Shown in pieces: positions 1 to 9,751 of a DNA stretch of 43,406 nt. Source of the stretch: Granulicella sp. S190 (lineage in GTDB: Bacteria > Acidobacteriota > Terriglobia > Terriglobales > Acidobacteriaceae); NCBI RefSeq assembly GCF_009766095.1, contig NZ_LMUD01000031.1, positions 104,155-147,560 on the forward strand. Direction: 5' to 3'. The notes beneath the pieces were generated by a model that was given only the letters and a program-made list of their open reading frames with translations, was not told the DNA's origin and did not search any database. Numbering within the stretch: position 1 is the first letter of the stretch; the number at the start of each line of letters is the position of its first letter. The translations under genes were made by a program, and so were the position numbers.

Positions 1-374
1 GACCCAACCCCAATCAACGAAGCAGCAATCAGCAGCATCGAAAAACTCGGCGCAACCGCAACCAGCATCAGACCTGCAAGCGTCACCGTCATCCCGATCG
101 GCAGCGAATAAGGCATCGGTCTTCGATCCGTATAGTGCCCAATGAATGGCTGCAGCAGAGACGCCGTAATCTGGTACGTCAACGTGATCAAACCAATCTG
201 ACCAAAGTCCAGCCGAAACGAACTCTTCAGAATCGGGTAGATCGACGGCAGCAGCGACTGGACCATATCGTTCAGCAAATGGCAGAAACTCACCGCCGTC
301 AGCACGCGAAACAGCGCACCCTCTTCTGCAACAGGCGAGTGAACCTTCGTCTTGGAAATGGTCTGCAGAGCCAC
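1..374 (-). CDS. MFS transporter, Fsr (fosmidomycin resistance)-like, N-terminal part
   Basis: Reading the minus strand from a GTG at 374 gives about 124 codons that run off the left edge. The product starts with a short polar tail, then LNDMVQSLLPSIYPILK, then FGQIGLITLTYQITASLLQP and a basic loop YTDRRP before a third hydrophobic segment. This pattern (membrane segments 1-3 with the loop 2-3 motif) matches the Fsr-type major facilitator family of drug exporters as I know it. The GTG is preceded by AAGGTG five bases away, and an in-frame TGA lies just two codons upstream, which fixes the start region. It is divergent from the peptidase gene at 568, with about 190 bp between them. The substrate cannot be told from this fragment. 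Sure of MFS, fairly sure of the Fsr subgroup. Confidence 0.85.
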   Translation of the reverse strand, partial: MALQTISKTKVHSPVAEEGALFRVLTAVSFCHLLNDMVQSLLPSIYPILKSSFRLDFGQIGLITLTYQITASLLQPFIGHYTDRRPMPYSLPIGMTVTLAGLMLVAVAPSFSMLLIAASLIGVG

Positions 375-567
375 GTTTCACCTTGTCAGTTGATATCTTC
401 ATCGTAGTGGAATCTCTCTCGCACCCAAACCAGCATAAGAAGAATCAATCCGCTTCTTGGCCTCTCCGAATAGCAGCCCCAACGCAAAACCTCCACGCCG
501 GTCTCCCCACATCTCCACTCATGCGATACCCTGAAATCCTGACACCCCATCTCTCGAGGCCTAAGAC

Positions 568-2769
568 TTGATCCATCTCCGCACCGTAGCCTGCATGCTC
601 CCTCTCGCCGCCCTCACCCTGGCTCAATCTCCCACCTCCCCGCAGGTCTTCGGCTACCGCGACTTCGCACCTCAGGCAAAGTTGGACAACGCCTTCATGG
701 CCATCCCCGACGCAACCCTAGCAGGCCAGCACCTCAAGACCCTCACGTCTGCCCCTCACTGGGCCAGTTCGCCGGAGGACTACACCACCGCCGTCTACGT
801 CGCCGACAAGTTCAAAGCCGCTGGACTCGAAACCGAGATCGTCCCCTACAAAGTCCTCCTCAATAAGCCCATCAAGATCGTCATCGAAGCCTTCGACGCC
901 GACGGCAAAAAACTCATGTCCGGCCCTACCGCAGAGCACGTCGACCCCAACAAGTTCGGTGGCGACCCCTTCCAGGACGATCCCCGCATCCTCCCCGCCT
1001 TCAACGGCTCCTCCCCCTCCGGTGACGTCACCGCCGAGGTCGTCTACGCCAACTACGGCACCCTCGCCGACTTCCAGCAGCTCGCCAAGCTAGGCATCAG
1101 CGTCAAAGGCAAGATCGTCATCGTCCGCTACGGCGAAAACTTCCGCGGCATCAAGACCTACATCGCCCAGCAGTACGGCGCAGCCGGAGTCCTCATCTAC
1201 TCCGACCCCGCCGACGACGGCTACTTCCGCGGCGACATGTACCCCAAGGGACCGTACCGCCCCGAAACCGGCGTCCAGCGCGGCTCCATCCAGTTCCTCC
1301 CCATCTACCCCGGCGATCCCACCACCCCCGGCGTAGCTTCCACCCTCGACCTCCCCGCCTCCAAACGCATCCCCCTCGATAAGCTCCAGAACAACCAGGC
1401 CACCATCCCCACCAACCCACTCTCGTACCACGATGCAGCCCCCATCCTCAAAGCCCTCGGCGGATCCGAATCCCCTCGCGACTGGCAGGGCGCACTCCCC
1501 TTCACCTATCACCTCGGAGCTATCGGAAACGGAGCTGCAGTAACGGGAGCCGCAGGAGCTGGAGCAGGCAGTGGAAACCACACCCCCGCAAACAAGGTCA
1601 CCGTCCACATGCACCTCGAGCAGGACATCGCCCTCCGCACCATCTGGGACGTCATCGGCAAGATCCCCGGCACCGACAACTCCGAAGACTGGGTCGTAGC
1701 AGGCAACCACCGCGACGCCTGGGTCTACGGCGCCGTCGATCCCAACTCCGGCACCGCCGCCATGCTCGAAACCGTCCACGGCCTCGGCGCTCTCCTCAAG
1801 CAGGGCTGGAAGCCTCAGCGCACCATCGTCATCGGCAGTTGGGACGCCGAAGAAGAAGGTCTCATCGGCTCCACCGAGTGGGCCGAGCAGCACGAGAAAG
1901 TTCTCGCCCACGCCGTTGCCTACTTCAACACCGACGTCGGCGTAGCCGGCCCCAACTTCGACGCTGCCGCCGTTCCCTCACTCAAGCAGTTTGTCCGCGA
2001 AGTAACCAAAGAAGTCCCCAGCCCCAAGGGCGGAACCGTCTACGACCAGTGGAAGGCCGACCAGGCCACCGCACCCACCCGCCGTAGCCACAAGTCCGTC
2101 GACGCCTCTGACGGCGACGTTCGCATCGGCACCCTCGGCTCCGGATCCGACTACACCCCCTTCATCCAGCACCTCGGCGTCCCCTCCACCGACATCGGCT
2201 CCGAAGGTCCCTACGGCGTCTACCACTCCGTCTTCGACAACTACAACTGGTTCATCAAATTCGCCGACCCCACCTTCGTCTATGAGCAGCAGCAGGCTCG
2301 AGTCTTCGGCCTCGAGATCCTCCACATGGCCGACGCCGACGTCCTCCCCTACGACTACCAGCTCTACGGCAAAGAGATCGTAGGCTACCTCGAAGCCGCG
2401 CAAAAACTCGCCACCACCAAGAACCTCACCCTCGACTTCGCCGCAGCCCAGACCGCCGCCAACCGCTTCGCCGCAGCAGGCACTGCCATCCGCGCCGTTC
2501 AGTCCGCACCACCCGCCAACCCCACCGCCCTCAACCAGGCTCTCCGCAACGCCGAAGAAGCTCTGCTCAACCCAGCCGGACTACCCAAACGCTCCTGGTT
2601 TCGCCACACCATCTACGCCCCCGGCGAGTTCACCGGCTACGCCGCCGTCGTCATCCCCGGCGTCAACGAGGGCATCGACGCCCCCGATGCCAACCGAGCC
2701 CAAACCCAGCTCGTCGCTCTCACCGAAGCCCTCAACCGCGCCGCCGCCATCCTGGAGGCCGCCAAATAG
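568..2769 (+). CDS. secreted M28 family zinc peptidase, glutamate carboxypeptidase II-like
   Basis: A 733-residue exported peptidase. It begins with a short hydrophobic signal peptide ending near ALTLAQS, followed by a PA (protease-associated) insert around residues 130-330, the M28 zinc-peptidase core around 345-580, and a C-terminal transferrin-receptor-like dimerisation domain around 610-730. The expected co-catalytic zinc site is visible: His381 and Asp391 (GNHRDAW and VDPNSG), Glu428/Glu429 in WDAEEEGLIGSTEW, Asp456 in NTDVGV and His553 in YHSVFDN; spacing agrees with human glutamate carboxypeptidase II. The likely role is trimming of C-terminal acidic residues or dipeptides in the periplasm; exact specificity is unknown. 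The start is TTG with GAGG eight bases upstream; an ATG at 595 is the alternative. Codons are strongly C-ending. Confidence 0.93.
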   Translation: MIHLRTVACMLPLAALTLAQSPTSPQVFGYRDFAPQAKLDNAFMAIPDATLAGQHLKTLTSAPHWASSPEDYTTAVYVADKFKAAGLETEIVPYKVLLNKPIKIVIEAFDADGKKLMSGPTAEHVDPNKFGGDPFQDDPRILPAFNGSSPSGDVTAEVVYANYGTLADFQQLAKLGISVKGKIVIVRYGENFRGIKTYIAQQYGAAGVLIYSDPADDGYFRGDMYPKGPYRPETGVQRGSIQFLPIYPGDPTTPGVASTLDLPASKRIPLDKLQNNQATIPTNPLSYHDAAPILKALGGSESPRDWQGALPFTYHLGAIGNGAAVTGAAGAGAGSGNHTPANKVTVHMHLEQDIALRTIWDVIGKIPGTDNSEDWVVAGNHRDAWVYGAVDPNSGTAAMLETVHGLGALLKQGWKPQRTIVIGSWDAEEEGLIGSTEWAEQHEKVLAHAVAYFNTDVGVAGPNFDAAAVPSLKQFVREVTKEVPSPKGGTVYDQWKADQATAPTRRSHKSVDASDGDVRIGTLGSGSDYTPFIQHLGVPSTDIGSEGPYGVYHSVFDNYNWFIKFADPTFVYEQQQARVFGLEILHMADADVLPYDYQLYGKEIVGYLEAAQKLATTKNLTLDFAAAQTAANRFAAAGTAIRAVQSAPPANPTALNQALRNAEEALLNPAGLPKRSWFRHTIYAPGEFTGYAAVVIPGVNEGIDAPDANRAQTQLVALTEALNRAAAILEAAK

Positions 2770-3011
2770 AGGCGATGGCAAATCTAAACACCGACCAACG
2801 GGACGGACCACCCGAAGGAGTACACAAGTCACGAAGTGACCGCACTCCGCGCAGGAGGCCCGTCCGGCAGGACAGGAGCTTTAAGGGGTATCCATAAGAC
2901 CATCCCCCAAAAGACGCATCTTTCATTGCCTAAGTGGGATATGCCCACTTAGTAACATTGCCTCATAGTTACTCTCAAGACGGTTAAAGCCGCCCAAAGG
3001 AGACTCCCCAA
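2770..3011. other. intergenic region with a 9-bp-arm palindrome
   Basis: No gene is seen. It contains a perfect inverted repeat CTAAGTGGG (2930-2938), loop ATATG, CCCACTTAG (2944-2952), about 60 bases before the small ORF at 3012. There is no T-run after it, so it looks more like an operator or RNA hairpin than a terminator. A smaller hairpin GTCAC/GTGAC lies around 2828-2840. Confidence 0.5.
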
Positions 3012-3113
3012 ATGGTCCATGATCTCGTTCTAGCTTTGGTTTTTCTCGCAATGATTATTGCTCCTGCACTTCTTGCCATGCGTTCCGACAAAGAGGAAAA
3101 AGACATTCTGTAA
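3012..3113 (+). CDS. 33-residue single-span membrane micropeptide
   Basis: An ORF of 34 codons starting at ATG 3012 with AAGGAG nine bases upstream. It encodes a short Met-Val-His-Asp head, one hydrophobic stretch (residues about 4-22: LVLALVFLAMIIAPALLA) and a charged tail RSDKEEKDIL, as expected for a single-span inner-membrane micropeptide with its charged tail on one side. I do not recognise the family. The good ribosome binding site, the clean hydrophobic-then-charged layout and the palindrome about 60 bp upstream support it. It stands alone between the peptidase gene and the terminator at 3242. Function unknown. Confidence 0.55.
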   Translation: MVHDLVLALVFLAMIIAPALLAMRSDKEEKDIL

Positions 3114-3241
3114 GCTGACCCTGCGCTGCAGCCCCACGGGGTTTTGAATCAACCCCTTGCCGCCCGCAGCTTAGTAGCACTCGCTCCCGGCGCAACACAG
3201 CAGCATCAGAGTCAGCGGGAAAAAAGGTCTACCCGCAACAG

Positions 3242-3278
3242 AAAAGGCCGCATCCCAAACAATGGATGCGGCCTTTTT
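3242..3278. terminator. bidirectional rho-independent terminator
   Basis: Perfect stem of AAAAGGCCGCATCC (3242-3255) with GGATGCGGCCTTTT (3264-3277), loop of eight bases, and T-runs on both strands. It lies just past the thiC stop on the minus strand and downstream of the micropeptide on the plus strand, so it can serve both. Confidence 0.9.
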
Positions 3279-3303
3279 CATTTGTTTCAAACCTAAAAGC
3301 AGC

Positions 3304-5152
<1,849 letters not shown>

Positions 5153-5689
5153 ATGAAGCTATTCTCCGAAAATATCGAAGACCTCCGCACCCTCTACATC
5201 GCCAACCTCAAAAAAGCTCTCGACATGGAGCAGAAGATCACTAAGGCCCTCCCCACCATGATCGAAAAGTCCACGGATCCCCAACTAGCCGCAGCCTTCC
5301 GCGCTCACCTCACCGAGACCCAGAGCCACGTGGCCAAGGTCGAAAGCATCCTCCGCGACGCCACCAACGGCAACGCAGACACCTCAACCTGCAAAGCTAT
5401 CTCCGCTCTCATCACCGAAGCCGAGGACAACGTCAAGGATGCCGCCGACACCAGCATCCGCGACATCTCCCTCATCGCCTCCGCCCAGCAGGTAGAGCAT
5501 CACGAGATCGCCGTCTACGGCACGCTCCGCACCTGGGCCGAACTCCTCGGCGATGACGACGCAGCCGACATCCTCGACAGCATCCTCGACGAAGAAAAAA
5601 ACGCCGACGAACTCCTCTCCACGATCTCCGACACCGTCAACACCACTGGCGTCGTCGCCCAAACCAACTACGCCACAGCCCGCGTATAG
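5153..5689 (+). CDS. YciE/YciF-type ferritin-like protein (DUF892)
   Basis: A 178-residue all-helical protein of the YciF/DUF892 ferritin-like family. It opens with the family hallmark of a helix in which the protein 'is trained' on LFSENIEDLRTLYIANLKKALDMEQKI (only the pattern matters: ExxxDLxxLYxxxLkxaldmEqki), and has paired acidic/His motifs ETQSHVAKVE near residue 63 and QQVEHHEIAVYG near residue 115, the likely di-metal ligands. Members are induced by stress in enteric bacteria; biochemical role is not settled. The start ATG has AAGGAG eight bases upstream. It is a single-gene unit closed by the strong terminator at 5705. The leader may fold into a terminator-like structure. Confidence 0.9.
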   Translation: MKLFSENIEDLRTLYIANLKKALDMEQKITKALPTMIEKSTDPQLAAAFRAHLTETQSHVAKVESILRDATNGNADTSTCKAISALITEAEDNVKDAADTSIRDISLIASAQQVEHHEIAVYGTLRTWAELLGDDDAADILDSILDEEKNADELLSTISDTVNTTGVVAQTNYATARV

Positions 5690-5704
5690 CCTTTAGACCA
5701 AAAG

Positions 5705-5743
5705 AGCGGAGACCCGAAATCCTCGGGTCTCCGCTTCATTTTT
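5705..5743 (+). terminator. rho-independent terminator after the yciF-like gene
   Basis: A perfect 13-bp stem AGCGGAGACCCGA (5705-5717) with TCGGGTCTCCGCT (5723-5735), loop AATCC, followed by TCATTTTT. It lies 15 bases after the stop codon. Confidence 0.9.
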
Positions 5744-5781
5744 GCCGCCAACGCTCAACATTGTCGTCTGACTCAAAGCTT

Positions 5782-6918
5782 CTAAGACGATGCCTCGCCA
5801 GCACTCAACCCGAGTTCAACTCTTCCCATCAGTCGCTCAGCCCAGGCACTAAGCATCGTATTCGATACCACCAACGGCACTGACGTAGCCATCATGCGAT
5901 ACACGTCATTGCGTCGTATCTTCGAGGCCTTCGCCGGATCCAGCCAGTTGTCATTACGAACAAGAAGCGCTAGCGTCTCTAATCCAATCACGATCGGCCA
6001 CCAGCACGACAAGCGCAGTCGAATCGAGAACGCAGGTAGAGCCAGCGTATAGTCAATCGCCTCGCGGTAGTGATCGAGAGCCTTCCTGACAAGTTCAAAC
6101 AAGACCGGTCGTGCGCGCAGGGACGTCTCCGGCAACAACAACTCCTGAGGACTCAGGCCGAATCGGACCAGCATCGTTGCCGGTAAGTAGCACCGTCCGA
6201 TTCGCAGGTCCTTGCCGCAGTCTCGCAGAATATTTGTCATCTGCAGCGCCTTCCCAAACCGAATGCCGCGCTCCATCATCGTGTCGAGTGGACCCGCCAG
6301 CGTACCGGGCACGTGCGCATAAGTCATCTTCGTCCAGAACTCCCCCACGCATCCGGCGATCAGGTAAGTGTATCGATCAAGTTCGGAGTACTCCTGCAAC
6401 GCGACGATCCGCCCGGATCTTTCGTCGGGAAAGGTACGCAGGTCGAACTCCATTCCTTCCGTAAGCGTGGTCACGGTAGCGCATACCGCCTCCCGATTAG
6501 GCTGGCTGAGACGAGAGAGCAGGCTCAGTGCCGCTCCAACAGATTCGAGCAAAACTTTTTCCTCTGAGTCCGTCTGTTGAGTCCCTGCCTCCGCTGCCAT
6601 ACGTATCAGCGCTCCTTCGTCCGGAAGGCCGTTGACTTGACCGCGCAGGGATAAAAGCAGCTCCAGTCGCTTCTCTGGAGAGATCAGGGATGTATCCGCG
6701 ATCGTGTCCCCGGCGCGTGCCAGCAGATAAGCAAGGCCAATCGGATCGCGCATGCCCACGGGGAGCACACGCAAAGAAAGGTAGAAGGAGCGGGAAACAC
6801 CTTTCAGCAGGGGGCCGAGAAGAAGAGCTGTAGTGGCGTCATGCGTAGATTTTTTTAGTGTCATTGCCTCCACTGATTCTATCGACAACAAAGATTGATC
6901 CTGTCGCAGTTCAACCAC
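5782..6918 (-). CDS. squalene synthase (squalene/phytoene synthase family)
   Basis: A trans-isoprenyl diphosphate synthase of 360-378 residues that condenses two farnesyl diphosphates. Both Asp-rich magnesium sites are present: DTIAD (Asp71/Asp75, numbered from the GTG) and NILRDCGKD (Asn229, Asp233, Asp237) followed by GRCYLP. The segment YTYLIAGCVGEFWTKM is typical of one-step bacterial squalene synthases rather than phytoene synthase, so I infer it feeds hopanoid or sterol-like lipid synthesis. No hpnC, hpnD or hpnE partner is next to it, which fits a one-enzyme route. Two starts are possible: GTG 6918 (GAGG four bases upstream) or ATG 6864 (GGAGG very close upstream); the first 18 residues are not conserved-looking, so the shorter form is plausible. 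Convergent with the yciF-like gene. Confidence 0.9.
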   Translation of the reverse strand: MVELRQDQSLLSIESVEAMTLKKSTHDATTALLLGPLLKGVSRSFYLSLRVLPVGMRDPIGLAYLLARAGDTIADTSLISPEKRLELLLSLRGQVNGLPDEGALIRMAAEAGTQQTDSEEKVLLESVGAALSLLSRLSQPNREAVCATVTTLTEGMEFDLRTFPDERSGRIVALQEYSELDRYTYLIAGCVGEFWTKMTYAHVPGTLAGPLDTMMERGIRFGKALQMTNILRDCGKDLRIGRCYLPATMLVRFGLSPQELLLPETSLRARPVLFELVRKALDHYREAIDYTLALPAFSIRLRLSCWWPIVIGLETLALLVRNDNWLDPAKASKIRRNDVYRMMATSVPLVVSNTMLSAWAERLMGRVELGLSAGEASS

Positions 6919-7289
6919 GCAACCTCACACCATGCAAAGCGTCGGCTCTAAAAAAACAAAATCCTTGTCAATACCCTGAGTCGCTAAAACCCGCGCCCAG
7001 CAAGCACTTTGTCGTGGCGTGTTCCCCCTTGTCCATCGCATAAAATAGATGCAGGAGAGAGTTGCACCAGTCGAACTCAAAGAGACAAAGGCGTACCGCG
7101 CAACTGCAACAAAATAAGTATTTTGCGCCTAAGTCTTTTGAATAGAATATTTTACAGACACATACCCCCTGCAACTTATTCATTCCAATAAACTTACGCC
7201 CAAGATACTCACCCAGCGGGGAGGGGGGTACCACCCTCCGTGCTCGCTACCCAAATCGAATCCGGAAACGTAGACTGAAAGACGAAGCC
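6919..7289. other. intergenic region between squalene synthase and the ccm operon
   Basis: No credible gene. It is clearly more AT-rich than its surroundings (around 6940-7200), consistent with two divergent promoters. A G-run hairpin GGAGGG (7220-7225) / CCCTCC (7234-7239) with a GGGTACCA loop lies 50 bp before ccmE; no T-run follows. I could not assign a -10/-35 pair with confidence. Confidence 0.5.
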
Positions 7290-7745
7290 ATGGCAAACGC
7301 AACCCAGAAGAGCCCGATCAAATTCATCGTCGCCACCCTCATCATCGTGGCCACCGTCGCCTACCTGTCCTTCACCGGCGGCCGCGACAACAAGAGCTAC
7401 TACGTCACCATCGGTGAGCTTCAGGGCATGGGCAACAAGGCCTACGTCCGCCACCTCCGCGTTGCCGGCAACGTCGCCCCCGGCAGTATCCACCGCGTAG
7501 GCACCAGCGCCACCTTCGATCTCCTCGAGCAGGGCCGCAAACTATCCGTCGTCTACCAGGGCTCCGAGCCCCCACCCGACACCTTCAAGGACGATGCCCA
7601 GGCCCTCGCTGTAGGCACCTACGGACACGACGGCGTCTTCCACGCCACCCAGCTCCAGGCCAAGTGCGCCTCCAAGTACGCGCCGGCCCCGGCTACGGCC
7701 ACTCCGGCAACCACCGCATCCGCTATCGTCCCCGCCACCCGCTGA
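7290..7745 (+). CDS. ccmE: cytochrome c maturation heme chaperone CcmE, Cys-x3-Tyr type
   Basis: CcmE carries heme on the periplasmic side and hands it to the cytochrome c ligation machinery. The 151-residue product has an N-terminal membrane anchor (about residues 10-28), then an OB-fold beta-barrel with YVTIGEL, VRVAG-like and VVYQGSEPPDTFK-like strands, and a flexible tail. In the usual protein the heme is attached to His in HxxxY; here the same place reads CASKY (Cys126, Tyr130), the variant described for some archaea and sulfate reducers. The rest of the tail is rich in Ala, Pro and Thr. It opens the ccm operon; the ribosome binding site is weak. Confident in family and in the Cys variant. 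Confidence 0.92.
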   Translation: MANATQKSPIKFIVATLIIVATVAYLSFTGGRDNKSYYVTIGELQGMGNKAYVRHLRVAGNVAPGSIHRVGTSATFDLLEQGRKLSVVYQGSEPPPDTFKDDAQALAVGTYGHDGVFHATQLQAKCASKYAPAPATATPATTASAIVPATR

Positions 7746-7768
7746 TCTCCGTACCCAGAGAAAATACG

Positions 7769-8533
7769 ATGCAGACGGCAGAGACAACTCGTAGCAGTTC
7801 GACTCCCCCCACTGATGTCGCCGACTGCATCGTGCTCGACTCCGTCTCCAAGCTCTACGGCTCCTTCGCCGCACTTCGCAACGTGACCACCAGCTTCTGT
7901 ACCGGCTCCTGCACCGTCATCTTCGGCGAAAACGGCGCGGGGAAGTCCACCCTCCTCCGCGTCATCGCTGGCCTCATCACGCCCACGCGCGGAACCGTCA
8001 CCGTCTTCTCCGGCCACCCTCACCAGCAGCGCCGCCGCGTCGCTTACATGAGCCACTCGCCCATGCTCTACGACGAGCTCACCGCCATGGAGAACCTCAA
8101 CTACTTCTCCTCGCTCCACCGTGACGGCGGCTGCGCCTGTGTCGGCAACCCGGAGATGGCCCTCCGCGCCGTAGGCCTCGACCCCAAACTCAACCGCCCG
8201 GTAGGCCAGTACTCCCAGGGCATGCGCCAGCGCACCTCCCTCGCCCGTGTCCTCCAGAGCGACCCCGAAGTCCTCCTCCTCGACGAACCCTTCTCCAACC
8301 TCGACGCCGCCTCCGCCAAGCACATGGTCGAGCTCCTCGCCGACTTCCGCACCTGGCCCGTAGCCCCCGTCAACGGAGTCATGGGCGCCCGCACCATCGT
8401 CTTCACCACCCACCAGTCCGCACTCGCCGAACCCCTCGCCGACCGCACCCTCACCATGCGCAACGGCCAGATCGTGGAGTCCCAACCAGTCGAAACCCAG
8501 ATCTCAACCTCAGCCACCGAGGCCCTCGGGTGA
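7769..8533 (+). CDS. ccmA: heme exporter ATP-binding protein CcmA
   Basis: ATPase of the CcmAB(CD) transporter that releases holo-CcmE. The 254-residue ABC domain has Walker A GENGAGKST (residues 53-61), signature YSQGM (148-152), Walker B LLLDEP (169-174) followed by FSNLD, and the H-loop TTHQ. An insertion HRDGGCACVGN around residues 118-128 carries two cysteines, which is unusual in this position. The ATG at 7769 is chosen because the protein begins there with a polar tail; the frame is open further upstream over the end of ccmE. It overlaps the next gene (ybaK) by its stop codon, suggesting translational coupling. Confidence 0.93.
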   Translation: MQTAETTRSSSTPPTDVADCIVLDSVSKLYGSFAALRNVTTSFCTGSCTVIFGENGAGKSTLLRVIAGLITPTRGTVTVFSGHPHQQRRRVAYMSHSPMLYDELTAMENLNYFSSLHRDGGCACVGNPEMALRAVGLDPKLNRPVGQYSQGMRQRTSLARVLQSDPEVLLLDEPFSNLDAASAKHMVELLADFRTWPVAPVNGVMGARTIVFTTHQSALAEPLADRTLTMRNGQIVESQPVETQISTSATEALG

Positions 8534-9042
8534 AGACGTCAGCCCCAGCCGCAGTACGAGCTAAGACCAACGCCGCCCGCCTCCTCGATACCCTCGGCAT
8601 CCTCTACGAACTCCGCCCCTACGTAGTCGATCCCGACGACCTCACCGCCATCTCCGTCGCCCGCAAGATAGGCCTCCCCCCGGAGCAGGTCTTCAAAACC
8701 CTTCTCACCCACACCAACACGGGAGAACACGTCTTCGCCGTCATCCCCGGCGACGCCGAACTCGATCTCAAAAAACTCGCCCACGCCGCGGGAGCAAAAA
8801 AAGCAGAGCTGGCCTCCCTCAAAGAAGTCGAGCCGCTCACCGGCTACATTCGCGGCGGAGTCACCGTCATGGGTGCCAGGAAGTCCTTCCCCGCCTTCGC
8901 CGATGAGACCATCGAGCTCTTCGACCAGATCTCGGTCTCCGCCGGCCAGCGAGGACTTCAACTCCTGCTCACCCCCGCCGACTACCTCCGCGCCGCCGAA
9001 GCCACCCTCGCCGACCTCACCAAAGGCCCCACCCCGGCATGA
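8530..9042 (+). CDS. ybaK: Cys-tRNA(Pro)/Cys-tRNA(Cys) deacylase, YbaK/EbsC family
   Basis: A 170-residue YbaK-type editing domain that hydrolyses misacylated Cys-tRNA(Pro). Family marks seen: an N-terminal TNAARLLDTLGI helix, the FKTLL motif containing the functional Lys, the DLKKLA segment, GAKKAEL, the GYIRGG loop and the SAGQRGLQLLL segment near the end. The GTG start overlaps the ccmA TGA (GTGA) and its stop overlaps the ccmB ATG (ATGA), so it is embedded in the ccm operon and probably co-translated. Nothing in its known activity belongs to heme handling; the location may be neutral or may reflect cysteine supply for CxxCH apocytochromes (speculative). Confidence 0.92.
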   Translation: MKTSAPAAVRAKTNAARLLDTLGILYELRPYVVDPDDLTAISVARKIGLPPEQVFKTLLTHTNTGEHVFAVIPGDAELDLKKLAHAAGAKKAELASLKEVEPLTGYIRGGVTVMGARKSFPAFADETIELFDQISVSAGQRGLQLLLTPADYLRAAEATLADLTKGPTPA

Positions 9043-9728
9043 ACTACCTCCGCCACGTCCTCGATCACCTCCGCAAAGACCTCCGCCTCGAGTGGCGCTC
9101 TCGCGACTCCCTCAACGGAATGCTCTTCTTCTCGCTCCTTGTAGTCGTAGTCTTCGGATTGGCCTTCGACCCCACCAGCTACCCCACGGTAGCCCGCCAG
9201 ATCTCAGGCGGCATCCTCTGGGTCGCGCTGCTCTTCGCCTCCATCACCGCCCTCAACCAGTCCTGGGCCCGCGAGCAGCGCAACAACGTCCTCGAAGCCC
9301 AACGCATGGCCCCCTCCCCCGCCTCCGCCCTCTTCCTCGGCAAAGCCATCGCCAACCTGCTCTTCGTCCTCGTCGTCGAAGCTGTCCTAGCTCCCATCTT
9401 CATCGTATTTTTCAACCTGCACGCCCTCGGAAGCATCTGGCTATTGGCCTTGATCATGCCTCTAGGCACCTGGGCCCTCGTGGTAAACGGAACCTTCTTC
9501 GCCGCCCTGGGCCTGCGCGCCCGCAACCGCGAACTTCTTCTCCCCCTCCTCCTGCTGCCGATCTCCTTGCCCGCTCTTCTCGCCATGGTCCAGGCCACCA
9601 CCGGCGTCCTTACCGGCGATCTCGACCCCATCCAGATCAACACCTGGATCAAACAGTTGCTCGGCTACGACATCATCTTCACCACCGTCTGCATACTGCT
9701 CTTCGAAACCGTCCTCAACGCTGAATGA
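9039..9728 (+). CDS. ccmB: heme exporter membrane protein CcmB
   Basis: Membrane partner of CcmA. The 229-residue protein has about six transmembrane stretches and starts with the family-typical cytosolic head LRKDLRLEWRSRDSL, followed by NGMLFFSLLVVVVFGLAF. The segments SWAREQRNNVLEAQRMAP and GTFFAALGLRARNRELLLPLLLLP are the conserved CcmB loops. It starts by ATGA overlap with ybaK, and its stop is 23 bp before ccmC. Confidence 0.94.
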   Translation: MNYLRHVLDHLRKDLRLEWRSRDSLNGMLFFSLLVVVVFGLAFDPTSYPTVARQISGGILWVALLFASITALNQSWAREQRNNVLEAQRMAPSPASALFLGKAIANLLFVLVVEAVLAPIFIVFFNLHALGSIWLLALIMPLGTWALVVNGTFFAALGLRARNRELLLPLLLLPISLPALLAMVQATTGVLTGDLDPIQINTWIKQLLGYDIIFTTVCILLFETVLNAE

Positions 9729-9751
9729 CCCATTCGAGATAAACTAAAGCA

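Noticed and set aside
1090..1911. Long minus-strand frame (273 codons) inside the peptidase gene
   Set aside because: Shadow of a GC-rich gene; Gly/Val/Asp-rich low-complexity translation, no motif.
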